From positions 48,524 to 112,523 of the forward strand of contig DVJD01000116.1 in NCBI GenBank assembly GCA_018710785.1: a stretch of DNA of 64,000 nt. Reading direction: 5' to 3'. The notes under the pieces are model-generated. The model had not been told where the DNA came from. It did no database searches and worked only from the letters and a program-made list of their open reading frames with translations. Position numbers and translations under genes: made by a program. The stretch comes from Candidatus Fimimorpha excrementavium. Its GTDB lineage: Bacteria; Bacillota; Clostridia; Lachnospirales; Lachnospiraceae. Shown one piece after another: positions 31,001-40,771 of this stretch; position 1 is the stretch's first letter; each line of letters opens with the position of its first letter.

Positions 31001-32671
31001 AAAAAAGTCTATCCGTGGATTGCCAAAACCCGTCATTCGACGCCTGGCGTCAGCCTGATTTCCCCGCCGCCGCATCATGACATTTATTCCATCGAGGACT
31101 TGGCGGAGCTGATCTATGATTTGAAAAACGCAAATAAGTATGCAGATATTTCCGTAAAATTGGTTTCCGAGGCCGGTGTGGGAACGATCGCGGCCGGTGT
31201 GGCAAAGGCAGGAGCACAGATTATCCTGATCGCAGGTCATGATGGCGGGACTGGAGCGGCTCCGGGCAGTTCCATCCACAATGCGGGGCTTCCCTGGGAA
31301 CTGGGTCTGGCGGAAGCCCATCAGACACTGCTTCAGAATGGACTGAGAAACCGGGTCCGCATTGAGACGGACGGAAAACTGATGAGCGGCCGGGATGTGG
31401 CCATAGCCGCCATCCTGGGTGCGGAAGAGTTTGGATTCGCCACGGTTCCCCTGGTCACCATGGGATGCGTCATGATGCGCGTCTGCAACCTGGATACCTG
31501 TCCGGTGGGCGTGGCCACGCAGAATCCGGAACTTCGCAAGCGTTTCCGCGGCAAACCGGAATATGTGGAAAACTTTATGCGTTTTGTGGCACAGGAGCTG
31601 CGGGAATATATGGCAAAACTGGGTGTGCGCACAGTGGATGAGATGGTGGGCCGGACGGATCTTCTGCAGATTTCCGGGGATGCGAAACAGCCTCACCACG
31701 GAAAACTGGACCTTAGTGCCATCCTGCAGAACCATTATCCGAAGGAAAAAGCAGTATTTGATCCCAAGGCAGTATATGACTTTAAGCTGGATCAGACGCT
31801 GGATGAAAGAGTTCTGCTGAAAGCCTGCAGACCGGCTCTGGAGAAAAAAGAACCGGTGACCGTATCTTTGGAAGTGGGAAATACCGACCGGGCATTTGGT
31901 ACAATCCTCGGCTCCGAGATTACGCGCCGTCATAAAAACGGACTTCCTGAGGACACGATTCGCATTCAGTGCAAGGGAGCCGGCGGCCAGAGCTTCGGCG
32001 CATTTATTCCCAAGGGACTTACCCTGGAACTGGAAGGCGACTGCAATGATTACCTCGGAAAAGGACTCTCCGGCGGAAAGCTGGTGATTCGGATGCCGAA
32101 GCATGCATCCTACCGCTCCGATGAAAATATCATCGTCGGCAATGTGGCCTTATACGGAGCCACCAGCGGCACCGCATTTATCAACGGAGTGGCCGGAGAG
32201 CGTTTCGCTGTGCGAAATTCCGGCGCCAATGCCGTAGTGGAAGGTGTGGGCGAACACGGATGCGAGTATATGACAGGCGGCCGTGTGGTGGTTCTCGGAA
32301 AGACGGGAAAGAATTTTGCCGCCGGTATGAGCGGAGGAATTGCCTACGTGCTGGATGAGCATAATACGCTGTATAAGAATTTGAATAAATCCATGATTCT
32401 CATTGAAAAAGTGGATAATAAATACGATGAGCAGGAATTAAAGCAGCTGATTGAATCCCATGTGAAGGCCACGGGATCAGAAAAAGGAAAAGAAATTCTT
32501 GACAGGTTTGATGACTATGTGACAAAATTTAAAAAGCTGATTCCGAAGGAATATAAAAAGATGATGGTCTTGAGCGCGAAACTGGAGGAAAAGGGGCTGA
32601 CCGGTGAACAGGCACAGATGGAAGCCTTTTATGAGAGCATTCGTTCTTCTGAGAACGGAAAAAAGCAGTAA
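28097..32671 (+). CDS. gltB: Glutamate synthase large subunit
   Basis: FEHDNCGIGAVVSI N-terminal nucleophile region; central GEGGESEER...GAKPGEGGHLPAKKV; GXGXG C-terminal domain. Confidence 0.97.
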   Translation: MGAIRRDTYAETGYSGLYRPQFEHDNCGIGAVVSIRGEKSHKAVTDALKIVENLEHRAGKDAEGKTGDGVGILLQISHRFFSRVCGELGISIGQEREYGIAQIFFPQDERKRGQAKKMFEIIVEKEGLSLLGWRDVPVCPKVLGQKALECMPCIMQAFIKKPEEVQKGLDFDRRLYIARREFEQSTDNTYVVSMSSRTIVYKGMFLVGQLRTFFSDLQDHDYESAIAMVHSRFSTNTNPSWERAHPNRFMVHNGEINTIRGNADKMLAREENMESVHLKGQLHKVLPVINRDGSDSAMLDNTLEFLVMSGMDLPLAAMITIPEPWDNNDTISMGKRDFYQYYATMMEPWDGPASILFSDGDVMGAVLDRNGLRPSRYYITSDDMLILSSEVGVLPVPEEKIVLKERLHPGKMLLVDTVGKRLIGDDELKEYYAGKQPYGEWLDSNLLNLKEIKIPNLRVEEYDAAKRARLQKAFGYTYEQYRTSILSLAMNASESIQAMGTDIPLAVLSENHRPLFDYFKQMFAQVTNPPIDAIREKIVTSTAVYVGRDGNLLEEKSENCQVLKIHNPILTNTDMMKIKHMNHPGFQVAVVSILYYKSTKLKRAMDRLFVEVDKAYRDGANILVLSDRGVDENHMAIPSLLAVSAVHQHLVKTKKRTSLGIILESGEPREVHHFATLLGYGACAVNPYLAQETIRELIDNHMLEKDYYAAVDDYNKGILDGIVKIASKMGISTIQSYQGSQIFEAVGISDEVIQEYFTGTVSRVGGITLEDIEEEVDRLHSQAFDPLGLNSDLTLNSVGNHKMRSEGEKHRYNPGTIHLLQESTKRGDYAMFREYTSLVDKENTGNLRSLFSFVYAEHPLPLEEVEPVDSIVKRFKTGAMSYGSISKEAHETLAIAMNHLHGKSNTGEGGESEERLDSAGTNDDRCSAIKQVASGRFGVTSRYLVSAREIQIKMAQGAKPGEGGHLPAKKVYPWIAKTRHSTPGVSLISPPPHHDIYSIEDLAELIYDLKNANKYADISVKLVSEAGVGTIAAGVAKAGAQIILIAGHDGGTGAAPGSSIHNAGLPWELGLAEAHQTLLQNGLRNRVRIETDGKLMSGRDVAIAAILGAEEFGFATVPLVTMGCVMMRVCNLDTCPVGVATQNPELRKRFRGKPEYVENFMRFVAQELREYMAKLGVRTVDEMVGRTDLLQISGDAKQPHHGKLDLSAILQNHYPKEKAVFDPKAVYDFKLDQTLDERVLLKACRPALEKKEPVTVSLEVGNTDRAFGTILGSEITRRHKNGLPEDTIRIQCKGAGGQSFGAFIPKGLTLELEGDCNDYLGKGLSGGKLVIRMPKHASYRSDENIIVGNVALYGATSGTAFINGVAGERFAVRNSGANAVVEGVGEHGCEYMTGGRVVVLGKTGKNFAAGMSGGIAYVLDEHNTLYKNLNKSMILIEKVDNKYDEQELKQLIESHVKATGSEKGKEILDRFDDYVTKFKKLIPKEYKKMMVLSAKLEEKGLTGEQAQMEAFYESIRSSENGKKQ

Positions 32672-32683
32672 AGGAGGAGAATC

Positions 32684-34168
32684 ATGGGAAAACCAACAGG
32701 ATTTTTAGAATATGAGAGAGAGACGGCTCTGGTGCAGGAACCAAATGAGCGGATTCGTCATTTTCATGAATTTCGGACTCCTTTAAATGTGGAAAAGCAG
32801 CAGCGGCAGGGAGCTAGATGCATGGACTGCGGGGTTCCGTTCTGCCAGTACGGGGGAATGATAAGCGGCATGGCGTCCGGATGCCCTCTGCACAACCTGG
32901 TTCCCGAGATGAATGACCTGGTGTATATGGGAAACTGGCGGCAGGCATACCTGCGTCTCTCCAAGACCCATTGCTTTCCGGAGTTTACCTCCAGGGTCTG
33001 CCCGGCCCTGTGTGAGGCGGCCTGTACCTGCGGTTTGGATGGAAAAGCGGTGTCCACGAAAGAAAATGAAAGAGCCGTGATTGAAACCGCATTCCGGGAG
33101 GGCTGGGTAACGCCCCAGGTCCCCCGGGTGCGCACCGGGAAAAAAGTGGCAGTGGTCGGCAGCGGACCGGCCGGGATGGCGGCGGCCATGCTTTTAAACC
33201 GAAGAGGACACAGCGTGACGGTTTTTGAGAGAAGTGACCGCGTCGGAGGATTGCTGCGGTATGGAATCCCCAATATGAAACTGGAAAAATCCATCCTGGA
33301 TCGGAGGATCCGGCTGATGGAAGAAGAGGGTGTCTGCTTTCAGACCGGCGTAAATGTGGGAAAAGATTTAAAAGCAGAGGAACTCTTAAAAGAATATGAC
33401 CGGGTGCTTCTGGCCTGCGGCGCGTCCCATCCCAGGGATATCGCAGTGCCGGGACGGGATGCGAAGGGGATCCTTTTTGCAGTGGATTTTCTTGGAACTG
33501 TGACAAAGCGCCTGCTGGACAGTGATTTTTCCGATGTACCCTATGAGATGGCAAAGGGAAAACATGTCCTTGTCATCGGCGGAGGAGACACGGGAAATGA
33601 CTGTGTGGGGACAGCCATCCGCCTGGGTGCAAAATCAGTAACCCAGCTGGAGATGATGCCAAAGCTGCCAGAGCAGCGGACCGAGGAAAATCCGTGGCCC
33701 GAGTGGCCGCGGGTGCTGAAAACCGACTATGGCCAGGAGGAAGCCATCGCCGTATTCGGAAAGGACCCCAGGGTTTATCAGACGACCGTAACCGAATTTC
33801 TGAAAGATAAAAAAGGAAATGTCTGCAAAGCGAAGATCATCCGCCTGGAACCGAAAAAAGATGAGACCTCCGGCAGAATGCTCATGGCGCCGGTGGAGGG
33901 CAGCGAGCAGGTGATTGCAGCAGACCTGGTACTGATTGCCGCCGGATTTTTGGGAAGTGAAAGTTATGTGGCGGACGCGTTTAAAACGGAATTGGATCCG
34001 CGTACCAATGTGAAGACATCAAACAACGGATACGAGACAACGACGGAGCACGTATTTGCTGCGGGCGATATGCGGAGGGGACAGTCCCTTGTCGTATGGG
34101 CCATCCGGGAAGGAGAAGAAGCAGCCCGTGCCATTGATCGTTCCCTGATGGGATATACCAATTTGTAG
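32684..34168 (+). CDS. gltD: Glutamate synthase small subunit
   Basis: MGKPTGFLEYERE...RCMDCGVPFCQYG...GCPLHNLVPEMNDLVYMGNWRQAY; FAD/NAD motifs. Confidence 0.97.
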   Translation: MGKPTGFLEYERETALVQEPNERIRHFHEFRTPLNVEKQQRQGARCMDCGVPFCQYGGMISGMASGCPLHNLVPEMNDLVYMGNWRQAYLRLSKTHCFPEFTSRVCPALCEAACTCGLDGKAVSTKENERAVIETAFREGWVTPQVPRVRTGKKVAVVGSGPAGMAAAMLLNRRGHSVTVFERSDRVGGLLRYGIPNMKLEKSILDRRIRLMEEEGVCFQTGVNVGKDLKAEELLKEYDRVLLACGASHPRDIAVPGRDAKGILFAVDFLGTVTKRLLDSDFSDVPYEMAKGKHVLVIGGGDTGNDCVGTAIRLGAKSVTQLEMMPKLPEQRTEENPWPEWPRVLKTDYGQEEAIAVFGKDPRVYQTTVTEFLKDKKGNVCKAKIIRLEPKKDETSGRMLMAPVEGSEQVIAADLVLIAAGFLGSESYVADAFKTELDPRTNVKTSNNGYETTTEHVFAAGDMRRGQSLVVWAIREGEEAARAIDRSLMGYTNL

Positions 34169-34181
34169 GAGGAAAACTGAC

Positions 34182-35276
34182 ATGAACGCATTTCTGATTT
34201 TGGAGAACGGCCGGGTATTTTCCGGCAGAAGCATAGGAGAGGGAGGAGAGTGGATCAGTGAAATCGTCTTCAATACCTCCATGACCGGGTATCTGGAGGT
34301 GCTGACCGATCCCTCCTATGCCGGACAGACCGTCTGCATGACGTATCCGCTGATTGGAAACTACGGCATCTGCGAGGAAGATGCAGAGTCGGAACGGCCG
34401 TGGGTGAGCGGCTTTCTGGTCCGGGAGCTGTCCCGGATCCCCAGCAATTTCAGAAGCCGGGAAACCATTCAGTCCTATTTAAAGCGCCATGGGATACCAG
34501 GAATCGAGGGCATCGATACCAGAGCTTTGACCAGACAGCTTCGGGATGCCGGAACGATGAATGGTATGATTACCACCGATGAGAACTATAATCTGCCGGA
34601 GGTTCTCGAAAAAATCCGTGCCTATCGCGTGGAAAAAGCGGTGGAGCGTGTGACCTGCAGAAAGAAAACCGTCCTTCCGGGAGACGGATACCGCGTGGCG
34701 CTCATGGACTTGGGGGCAAAGAGAAACATTGCCCGCTCTCTCCAGAATCTGGGATGCCAGGTGACCATATGGCCCGCCAGTACCAGCGCAGAAGAAATCC
34801 TGGCGGATCAGCCGGATGGCATTCTGGTATCCAACGGACCGGGAGATCCCAAGGAATGTACCTATGTCATTGAACAGCTGAAACAGTTATACGCATCGAA
34901 CGTACCGATCTTGGCCATCTGTCTGGGACACCAGCTGATGGCTCTTGCCATGGGCGGAGATACCCACCGGTTAAAATACGGCCATCGGGGAGGAAATCAC
35001 CCGGTGAAGGATCTTCTGACCGGAAAAGTATCCATCACATCCCAGAATCACGGCTATGTGGTGGACACAAGCCAGATGGATCCCAAAATCGCCGTACCGG
35101 CGTTTGTCAATGTCAATGACGGTACCAATGAAGGAATCCGCTATGTGGGAAAGAACATCCTGACGGTGCAGTTCCATCCGGAAGCCTGCCCCGGCCCCAG
35201 GGACTCTGCGTACCTGTTTGCTACATTTATGGAAATGATGGGAGGAAAAAAACATGCCGAAGAATCCGCAAATTAA
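34182..35276 (+). CDS. carA: Carbamoyl-phosphate synthase small subunit
   Basis: MNAFLILENGRVFSGRSIGEGGEWISEIVFNTSMTGYLEVLTDPSYAGQ; GATase motif ILAICLGHQLMALAMGG. Confidence 0.97.
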   Translation: MNAFLILENGRVFSGRSIGEGGEWISEIVFNTSMTGYLEVLTDPSYAGQTVCMTYPLIGNYGICEEDAESERPWVSGFLVRELSRIPSNFRSRETIQSYLKRHGIPGIEGIDTRALTRQLRDAGTMNGMITTDENYNLPEVLEKIRAYRVEKAVERVTCRKKTVLPGDGYRVALMDLGAKRNIARSLQNLGCQVTIWPASTSAEEILADQPDGILVSNGPGDPKECTYVIEQLKQLYASNVPILAICLGHQLMALAMGGDTHRLKYGHRGGNHPVKDLLTGKVSITSQNHGYVVDTSQMDPKIAVPAFVNVNDGTNEGIRYVGKNILTVQFHPEACPGPRDSAYLFATFMEMMGGKKHAEESAN

Positions 35277-38200
35277 AAAAGTACTGATGCTTGGAAGCGG
35301 TCCGATCGTCATCGGACAGGCAGCGGAGTTTGATTATGCCGGGACTCAGGCCTGCCGTGCGCTGAAAGAAGAAGGAATCGAAGTGGTGCTTTTAAACTCC
35401 AATCCGGCTACGATTATGACGGATCCGGATATCGCCGATAAAGTCTATATTGAACCGCTCACCGTTTCGGTGGTGGAGCAGCTGATTGATAAAGAAAAAC
35501 CGGACAGCGTTCTGCCGACCCTGGGCGGACAGGCAGGCTTAAATCTGGCCATGGAACTGGAGGAAAGCGGATTCTTAAAAAGCCGGGGCGTGCGCCTGAT
35601 CGGTACGACAGCAGCCACCATTAAAAAGGCGGAAGACCGCCAGGAGTTTAAAACAACCATGGAAAAGATCCATGAGCCGGTGGCGCCGTCTCTGGTGGTG
35701 ACCGATGTGGAAAGCGGCCGCGCTTTTGCAGAACAAATCGGATACCCGGTGGTGCTTCGGCCGGCCTACACCCTGGGCGGAAGCGGCGGAGGCATCGCGT
35801 CCGACGAAGAAGAACTCATGGAGATTCTGGCCAACGGACTTCGACTCTCCCGAGTGGGGGAAGTTTTGGTGGAGCGATGCATCGCCGGATGGAAGGAAAT
35901 CGAATACGAAGTCATGCGTGACAGCGCGGGAAACTGCATCACCGTCTGCAATATGGAAAACATTGATCCGGTCGGGGTGCATACCGGGGACAGCATGGTG
36001 GTGGCCCCCTCACAGACGCTGAGTGATAAAGAGTATCAGATGCTTCGAAGCTCTGCTTTGAATATTATCGCAGAGCTGGGAATCACCGGCGGATGCAACG
36101 TCCAGTACGCATTGAATCCGGATAGTTTCGAATATTGTGTCATCGAGGTAAACCCGAGAGTCAGCCGTTCTTCTGCTCTGGCCAGCAAAGCCACGGGATA
36201 TCCCATCGCGAAAGTGGCAGCCAAGATCGCCCTGGGCTATACCCTGGATGAGATCAAAAATGCGGTGACGGGAAAGACCTATGCCAGCTTTGAACCCATG
36301 CTGGATTACTGCGTGGTAAAAATGCCCCGCCTGCCGTTTGATAAATTTATCCATGCAAAGCGTACCCTGACGACCCAGATGAAGGCCACCGGGGAAGTGA
36401 TGAGCATCTGCATGAATTTTGAGGGCGCCCTGATGAAAGCCATCCGTTCTCTGGAACAGCATACAGACAGCCTGCTGTCCTATGATTTTTCCAAATTGTC
36501 GGAGGAAGAATTCAGCGAACAGCTGAAGAAGGTGGATGATCTGCGCCTTTGGAGAATTGCGGAGGCGGTGAGAAGAGGGTGGTCCCTGGAGGACATCCAC
36601 GAAGAAACGAAAATCGATCTCTGGTTTCTCGATAAAATCGCCTCTCTGGTGGAGATGGAGAAGAGACTGAAGACAGAAAAATTGGATGAAGAACTCCTTC
36701 GGGAGGCAAAGCGCATGGAATTTCCGGATTCCGTGATTGCGCGCCTTGGAAATATCAGTGAAAAAGAAGTGGGCGCGCTGCGGAATCAGTGGGGCATCCA
36801 TGCTTCCTACCGTATGGTGGATACATGTGCAGCCGAGTTTGAAGCGGAATCTGCCTACTACTATTCGGTATATGGAGGAGAAAATGAGGTCAGCCCCGAC
36901 AGCAAAAAGAAAAAGGTGCTGATTCTGGGCAGCGGTCCCATCCGAATCGGCCAGGGCATCGAATTTGACTTCTGTTCCGTCCACTGTGCATGGGCCTTTG
37001 AAAAGGAAGGATACGAAACCATCATTGTGAATAACAATCCGGAGACGGTCAGCACGGATTTTGACATTGCCTCCCGCCTGTATTTTGAGCCTCTGACCAG
37101 GGAAGATGTGGAAAATATTGTGCGTCTGGAAAAACCGGACGGCGCGGTGGTGCAGTTTGGCGGCCAGACAGCCATCAAACTGACGAAGGATCTGATGGAG
37201 ATGGGCGTGCCGATTTTGGGAACTTCTGCCGATGATGTGGATGCCGCGGAAGATCGGGAGCGTTTTGATGAGATTCTGGAGCAGTGCCGCATACCAAGAC
37301 CCAAGGGCGAGACCGTATTCAGTGTCGAAGAAGCCAAGGCGGCAGCGGCAAGGCTGGGGTATCCGGTTTTGGTTCGTCCATCCTATGTGCTGGGCGGCCA
37401 GGGCATGCAGATTGCCATCAATGATGAGGATGTGGAGCAGTATATCGGTGTCATCAACCGAATCGCCCAGGAACATCCCATCCTGGTGGATAAGTATCTG
37501 AGAGGAAAAGAAATCGAAGTGGATGCTGTCTGCGACGGGGAGGATATTCTGATCCCTGGTATCATGGAACATATTGAGCGGGCGGGAATCCATTCCGGCG
37601 ACAGTATTTCGGTGTATCCGGCCCGTTCCATCAGCGAAGGGGTACAGGAAACGATTGTGGAGTATACCAAGCGGCTGGCCAGGGCGCTTCACGTCATCGG
37701 ACTGATTAATATTCAGTTTATCGTATGCGGGGAAGAAGTATATGTCATCGAAGTCAACCCGCGCTCCAGCCGTACGGTCCCCTATATCAGCAAGGTGACC
37801 GGTATCCCCATCGTGCCCCTGGCAGCGAAGGTGATCCTGGGAGAAACGATCAAAGATATGGGCTATCAGCCGGGACTTCAGCCGAAATCCCGCTACTGTG
37901 CAGTGAAGATGCCAGTCTTTTCCTTCGAGAAAATCCGGGGAGCCGATGTGGACATGGGACCGGAGATGAAGTCTACGGGAGAATGCCTCGGCATCGCCGA
38001 ACACTTTACGGAAGCCCTGTATAAAGCATTTATGGGGGCAGGCATGCGCCTTCCGCGCTATAAAAATATGGTGATCACTGTGCGGGATGAGGATCAGGAA
38101 GAGGTCAAAGGCATCGCCCGTTCCTTTGCTGATATGGGATATACCATCTACGCGACAAGCGGGACAGCCCGGGCTCTTTCACAGGCAGGACTTTCGGTGA

Positions 38201-38457
38201 AAGTCGTCAGAAAGATGGAACAGGAATCGCCCAATCTGCTGGATCTGATTCTGGATCATCATCTGGATCTCATCATTGACATCCCCCACCGCGGAGCGGA
38301 ACATTCCAAAGACGGATTCCTGATCCGAAGAAACGCCATCGAGACGGGCGTACACGTCATCACCTCGCTGGATACGGCGGCGGCGCTGGCAAAAAGTATG
38401 AAATCAGCAGGAAAACAAAACCTCTCACTGGTGGACATCGGTACGATTTTGCGTTGA
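35254..38457 (+). CDS. carB: Carbamoyl-phosphate synthase large subunit
   Basis: MPKNPQIKKVLMLGSGPIVIGQAAEFDYAGTQACRALKEEG; duplicated ATP-grasp halves. Confidence 0.98.
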   Translation: MPKNPQIKKVLMLGSGPIVIGQAAEFDYAGTQACRALKEEGIEVVLLNSNPATIMTDPDIADKVYIEPLTVSVVEQLIDKEKPDSVLPTLGGQAGLNLAMELEESGFLKSRGVRLIGTTAATIKKAEDRQEFKTTMEKIHEPVAPSLVVTDVESGRAFAEQIGYPVVLRPAYTLGGSGGGIASDEEELMEILANGLRLSRVGEVLVERCIAGWKEIEYEVMRDSAGNCITVCNMENIDPVGVHTGDSMVVAPSQTLSDKEYQMLRSSALNIIAELGITGGCNVQYALNPDSFEYCVIEVNPRVSRSSALASKATGYPIAKVAAKIALGYTLDEIKNAVTGKTYASFEPMLDYCVVKMPRLPFDKFIHAKRTLTTQMKATGEVMSICMNFEGALMKAIRSLEQHTDSLLSYDFSKLSEEEFSEQLKKVDDLRLWRIAEAVRRGWSLEDIHEETKIDLWFLDKIASLVEMEKRLKTEKLDEELLREAKRMEFPDSVIARLGNISEKEVGALRNQWGIHASYRMVDTCAAEFEAESAYYYSVYGGENEVSPDSKKKKVLILGSGPIRIGQGIEFDFCSVHCAWAFEKEGYETIIVNNNPETVSTDFDIASRLYFEPLTREDVENIVRLEKPDGAVVQFGGQTAIKLTKDLMEMGVPILGTSADDVDAAEDRERFDEILEQCRIPRPKGETVFSVEEAKAAAARLGYPVLVRPSYVLGGQGMQIAINDEDVEQYIGVINRIAQEHPILVDKYLRGKEIEVDAVCDGEDILIPGIMEHIERAGIHSGDSISVYPARSISEGVQETIVEYTKRLARALHVIGLINIQFIVCGEEVYVIEVNPRSSRTVPYISKVTGIPIVPLAAKVILGETIKDMGYQPGLQPKSRYCAVKMPVFSFEKIRGADVDMGPEMKSTGECLGIAEHFTEALYKAFMGAGMRLPRYKNMVITVRDEDQEEVKGIARSFADMGYTIYATSGTARALSQAGLSVKVVRKMEQESPNLLDLILDHHLDLIIDIPHRGAEHSKDGFLIRRNAIETGVHVITSLDTAAALAKSMKSAGKQNLSLVDIGTILR

Positions 38458-38482
38458 CAAACGGGTGGGGCATTGCTATAAT
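38454..38482 (+). promoter_or_regulatory. glnA promoter
   Basis: Consensus TTGACA-N17-TATAAT; -35 overlaps the carB stop codon. Confidence 0.92.
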
Positions 38483-38495
38483 AATGTCCAGGAGC

Positions 38496-38540
38496 AAGGG
38501 CGTTCTTCTGATGGGATATCATTGGAAGTGCGCCCTTTTT
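38496..38540 (+). promoter_or_regulatory. Attenuator-like terminator hairpin in glnA leader
   Basis: ggagcAAGGGCGttCTTCtgatgggatatcattgGAAGtgCGCCCTTttt. Confidence 0.85.
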
Positions 38541-38612
38541 ACGTGGTCCCATCCCGCGGTTTGGCGGGAGCAAACAGAGAACATGCGAAATATAAAAGAA
38601 AAGAGGAATACT

Positions 38613-39968
38613 ATGGAACAATTGACGAAGGAAGATGTACTTCGGCTGGTGGAAGAAGATGATGTGGAATTTATCCGCCTTCAGTTTACTGATATGTTCG
38701 GAATCATGAAAAATATTGCGATCACAGCCAGAGAATTGCCAAAGGCCCTGAATAACGAATGCATCATTGACGGAAGTTTCATTGATGGGATGGAAGGGGA
38801 AGAGGTTACGGATATGTATCTGCATCCGGATCTCAGTACGTTTGCCATTCTGCCGTGGCGGCCGCAGCAGGGGAAGGTGGCGAGACTTCTCTGTGATATT
38901 TACCGCCCTGACCAGACGCCATATCCCATCAGTTCCCGCTATGTACTGGACCGTGTCTCCAGGGAGGCAAAAGAAAAGGGGTATGAGATTTTAGTGGATC
39001 CGGAATGTGAGTTTTTCCTGTTCCATACCGATGATGACGGGATGCCCACCACAGTCACCCATGAAAGGGCAGGCTACTTGGATTTAAGCCCGGTGGACCT
39101 GGGAGAAAATGCCCGGAGGGATATTGTGCTGACCTTGGAAGAGATGGGATTTGAGATTACATCATCCCACCATGAGATCGCACCGGCCCAGCATGAAATT
39201 GATTTTGATTATGCGTCGGCTTTCCAGATGGCAGATCAGATTATGACGTTTAAAGTGGCCGTGCGCACGGTGGCAAAGCGTCATGGACTGCATGCCACCT
39301 TCATGCCAAAGCCCATTGCGGGAGTGAATGGTTCCGGTATGCACATCAATCTGGCTGTATTCAAAGATGGAAGAAACATTCTGCAAAAGGAAGATGACAG
39401 TCTGGGACTGAGCAAAGAAGGGTATTATTTTATCGGCGGTCTTTTGGCCCACAGCAAAGAAATGGCAGCCATCACAAATCCTCTGGTAAATTCCTATAAG
39501 AGACTGGTTCCGGGATTTGAAGCGCCCACGGAAGTGACCTGGTCCGAGTACAGCAAAAATTCTCTGATTCGTCTGCCCATGGGACGAAGAGGAAAAAACG
39601 GAGGCGGACAGGAGACGGGAACGCCGCTGGTTCAAAATAAGATTGAGCTGAGAAGTCCGGATGCTTCTGCCAACCCCTACCTGGTGTTTGCCGTCTGCAT
39701 TGCAGCGGGACTCCACGGGATTCAAAATAAGATCGATCCGGCCTGCTTTTTTAAGAATAAGTCGCCACGGACCGATGAGACGGGATTTGAACGCCTTCCG
39801 CAGAGCCTGAAAGAGGCCATCGATATCATGGAAGAAAGCAAATGGATGAAAGAAGTTTTGGGCGCAGAGTTTTTTGAAAAATATCTGGCAGCCAAGAAGA
39901 AGGAGTGGGAAACCTATTCCAGACAGGTATCGAATTGGGAACTGGAAGAATATCTGTATCGATTCTGA
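38613..39968 (+). CDS. glnA: Glutamine synthetase type I
   Basis: MEQLTKEDVLRLVEEDDVEFIRLQFTDMFGIMKNIAIT; ITSSHHEIAPAQHEIDF; HATFMPKPIAGVNGSGMHIN. Confidence 0.97.
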   Translation: MEQLTKEDVLRLVEEDDVEFIRLQFTDMFGIMKNIAITARELPKALNNECIIDGSFIDGMEGEEVTDMYLHPDLSTFAILPWRPQQGKVARLLCDIYRPDQTPYPISSRYVLDRVSREAKEKGYEILVDPECEFFLFHTDDDGMPTTVTHERAGYLDLSPVDLGENARRDIVLTLEEMGFEITSSHHEIAPAQHEIDFDYASAFQMADQIMTFKVAVRTVAKRHGLHATFMPKPIAGVNGSGMHINLAVFKDGRNILQKEDDSLGLSKEGYYFIGGLLAHSKEMAAITNPLVNSYKRLVPGFEAPTEVTWSEYSKNSLIRLPMGRRGKNGGGQETGTPLVQNKIELRSPDASANPYLVFAVCIAAGLHGIQNKIDPACFFKNKSPRTDETGFERLPQSLKEAIDIMEESKWMKEVLGAEFFEKYLAAKKKEWETYSRQVSNWELEEYLYRF

Positions 39969-40008
39969 TATCTGTTTCGACTAAAAAATAGACAAAGAGG
40001 TGCATGGG

Positions 40009-40563
40009 ATGAACAGCAGTATCATAGTAGTATTCCCCAATATGGATGATGCAAAGAAAATCTGCGGGATTTTAGTGCGTCATGGATTTTCCGTAGCGGG
40101 TGTGTTTAACACAGCGGCTCATGCACTGGCAGGGGCATCGGAACTGGATGGCGGGATTGTCATCAGCGGATGTAAACTTTCGGATATGGGGTATGCAGAT
40201 CTGAGGGAATATCTGCCAAAAACCTTTGAACTTCTGGTAATCGGTTCGCCCAAAATGCTTTCGTCTGTGAACGGAACGGTTTTGACGATCCAGACACCGA
40301 TGAAATCGTCCGATTTATTAAATACGGTGGAAATGGTGCTGGCACAGCAGGAGAGAAAGCGGAAAAAGGAAAAAAAGAAGCCGAAGCCCCGCTCCTGGAA
40401 AGAACAGAATTATATTAACAATGCAAAGAATCTTCTGATGGAGAGAAACCATCTGTCAGAGGAAGAAGCCTTTCGGTATATTCAGAAAAGCAGCATGGAT
40501 TCCGGGACCAATATGGTGGAGACCGCCCAGATGATTTTGATGCTGATGATCTATGAAGAATAA
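40009..40563 (+). CDS. Response-regulator-like protein with C-terminal ANTAR domain
   Basis: Degenerate receiver-like N-terminus and C-terminal NNAKNLLMERNHLSEEEAFRYIQKSSMDSGTNMVETAQMIL, matching the ANTAR pattern. Confidence 0.87.
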   Translation: MNSSIIVVFPNMDDAKKICGILVRHGFSVAGVFNTAAHALAGASELDGGIVISGCKLSDMGYADLREYLPKTFELLVIGSPKMLSSVNGTVLTIQTPMKSSDLLNTVEMVLAQQERKRKKEKKKPKPRSWKEQNYINNAKNLLMERNHLSEEEAFRYIQKSSMDSGTNMVETAQMILMLMIYEE

Positions 40564-40573
40564 CGGGATGGAG

Positions 40574-40607
40574 AAGGGGAAGCCGCAGAATTCGCAGCTT
40601 CCCCTTT
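40574..40607 (+). terminator. Terminator after the ANTAR gene
   Basis: aaggggaagccgc agaattc gcagcttccccttt. Confidence 0.75.
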
Positions 40608-40742
40608 GACGTTTCAAATCGGATAGTCTAAGCCTTTTATTCCAGCCGACGGTTTAAGATTCGTTCCAGCTGCTTTAAATCATCGAATGGAAATCGCCTC
40701 AAAACGAAACAGCAAAATATACAGCCAACAGGACAAAGAGGA

Positions 40743-40771
40743 TTGGGAATTTTCAAAAAATGTGGTATACT
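40743..40771 (+). promoter_or_regulatory. Promoter of SLC13-like gene
   Basis: TTGGGA-N17-TATACT. Confidence 0.6.

Noticed and set aside
30479-32104. 541-aa minus-strand ORF inside gltB
   Set aside because: Shadow ORF; gltB reading frame is unambiguous.
36010-38004. 664-aa minus-strand ORF inside carB
   Set aside because: Shadow ORF caused by codon bias of carB; no RBS or domain support.
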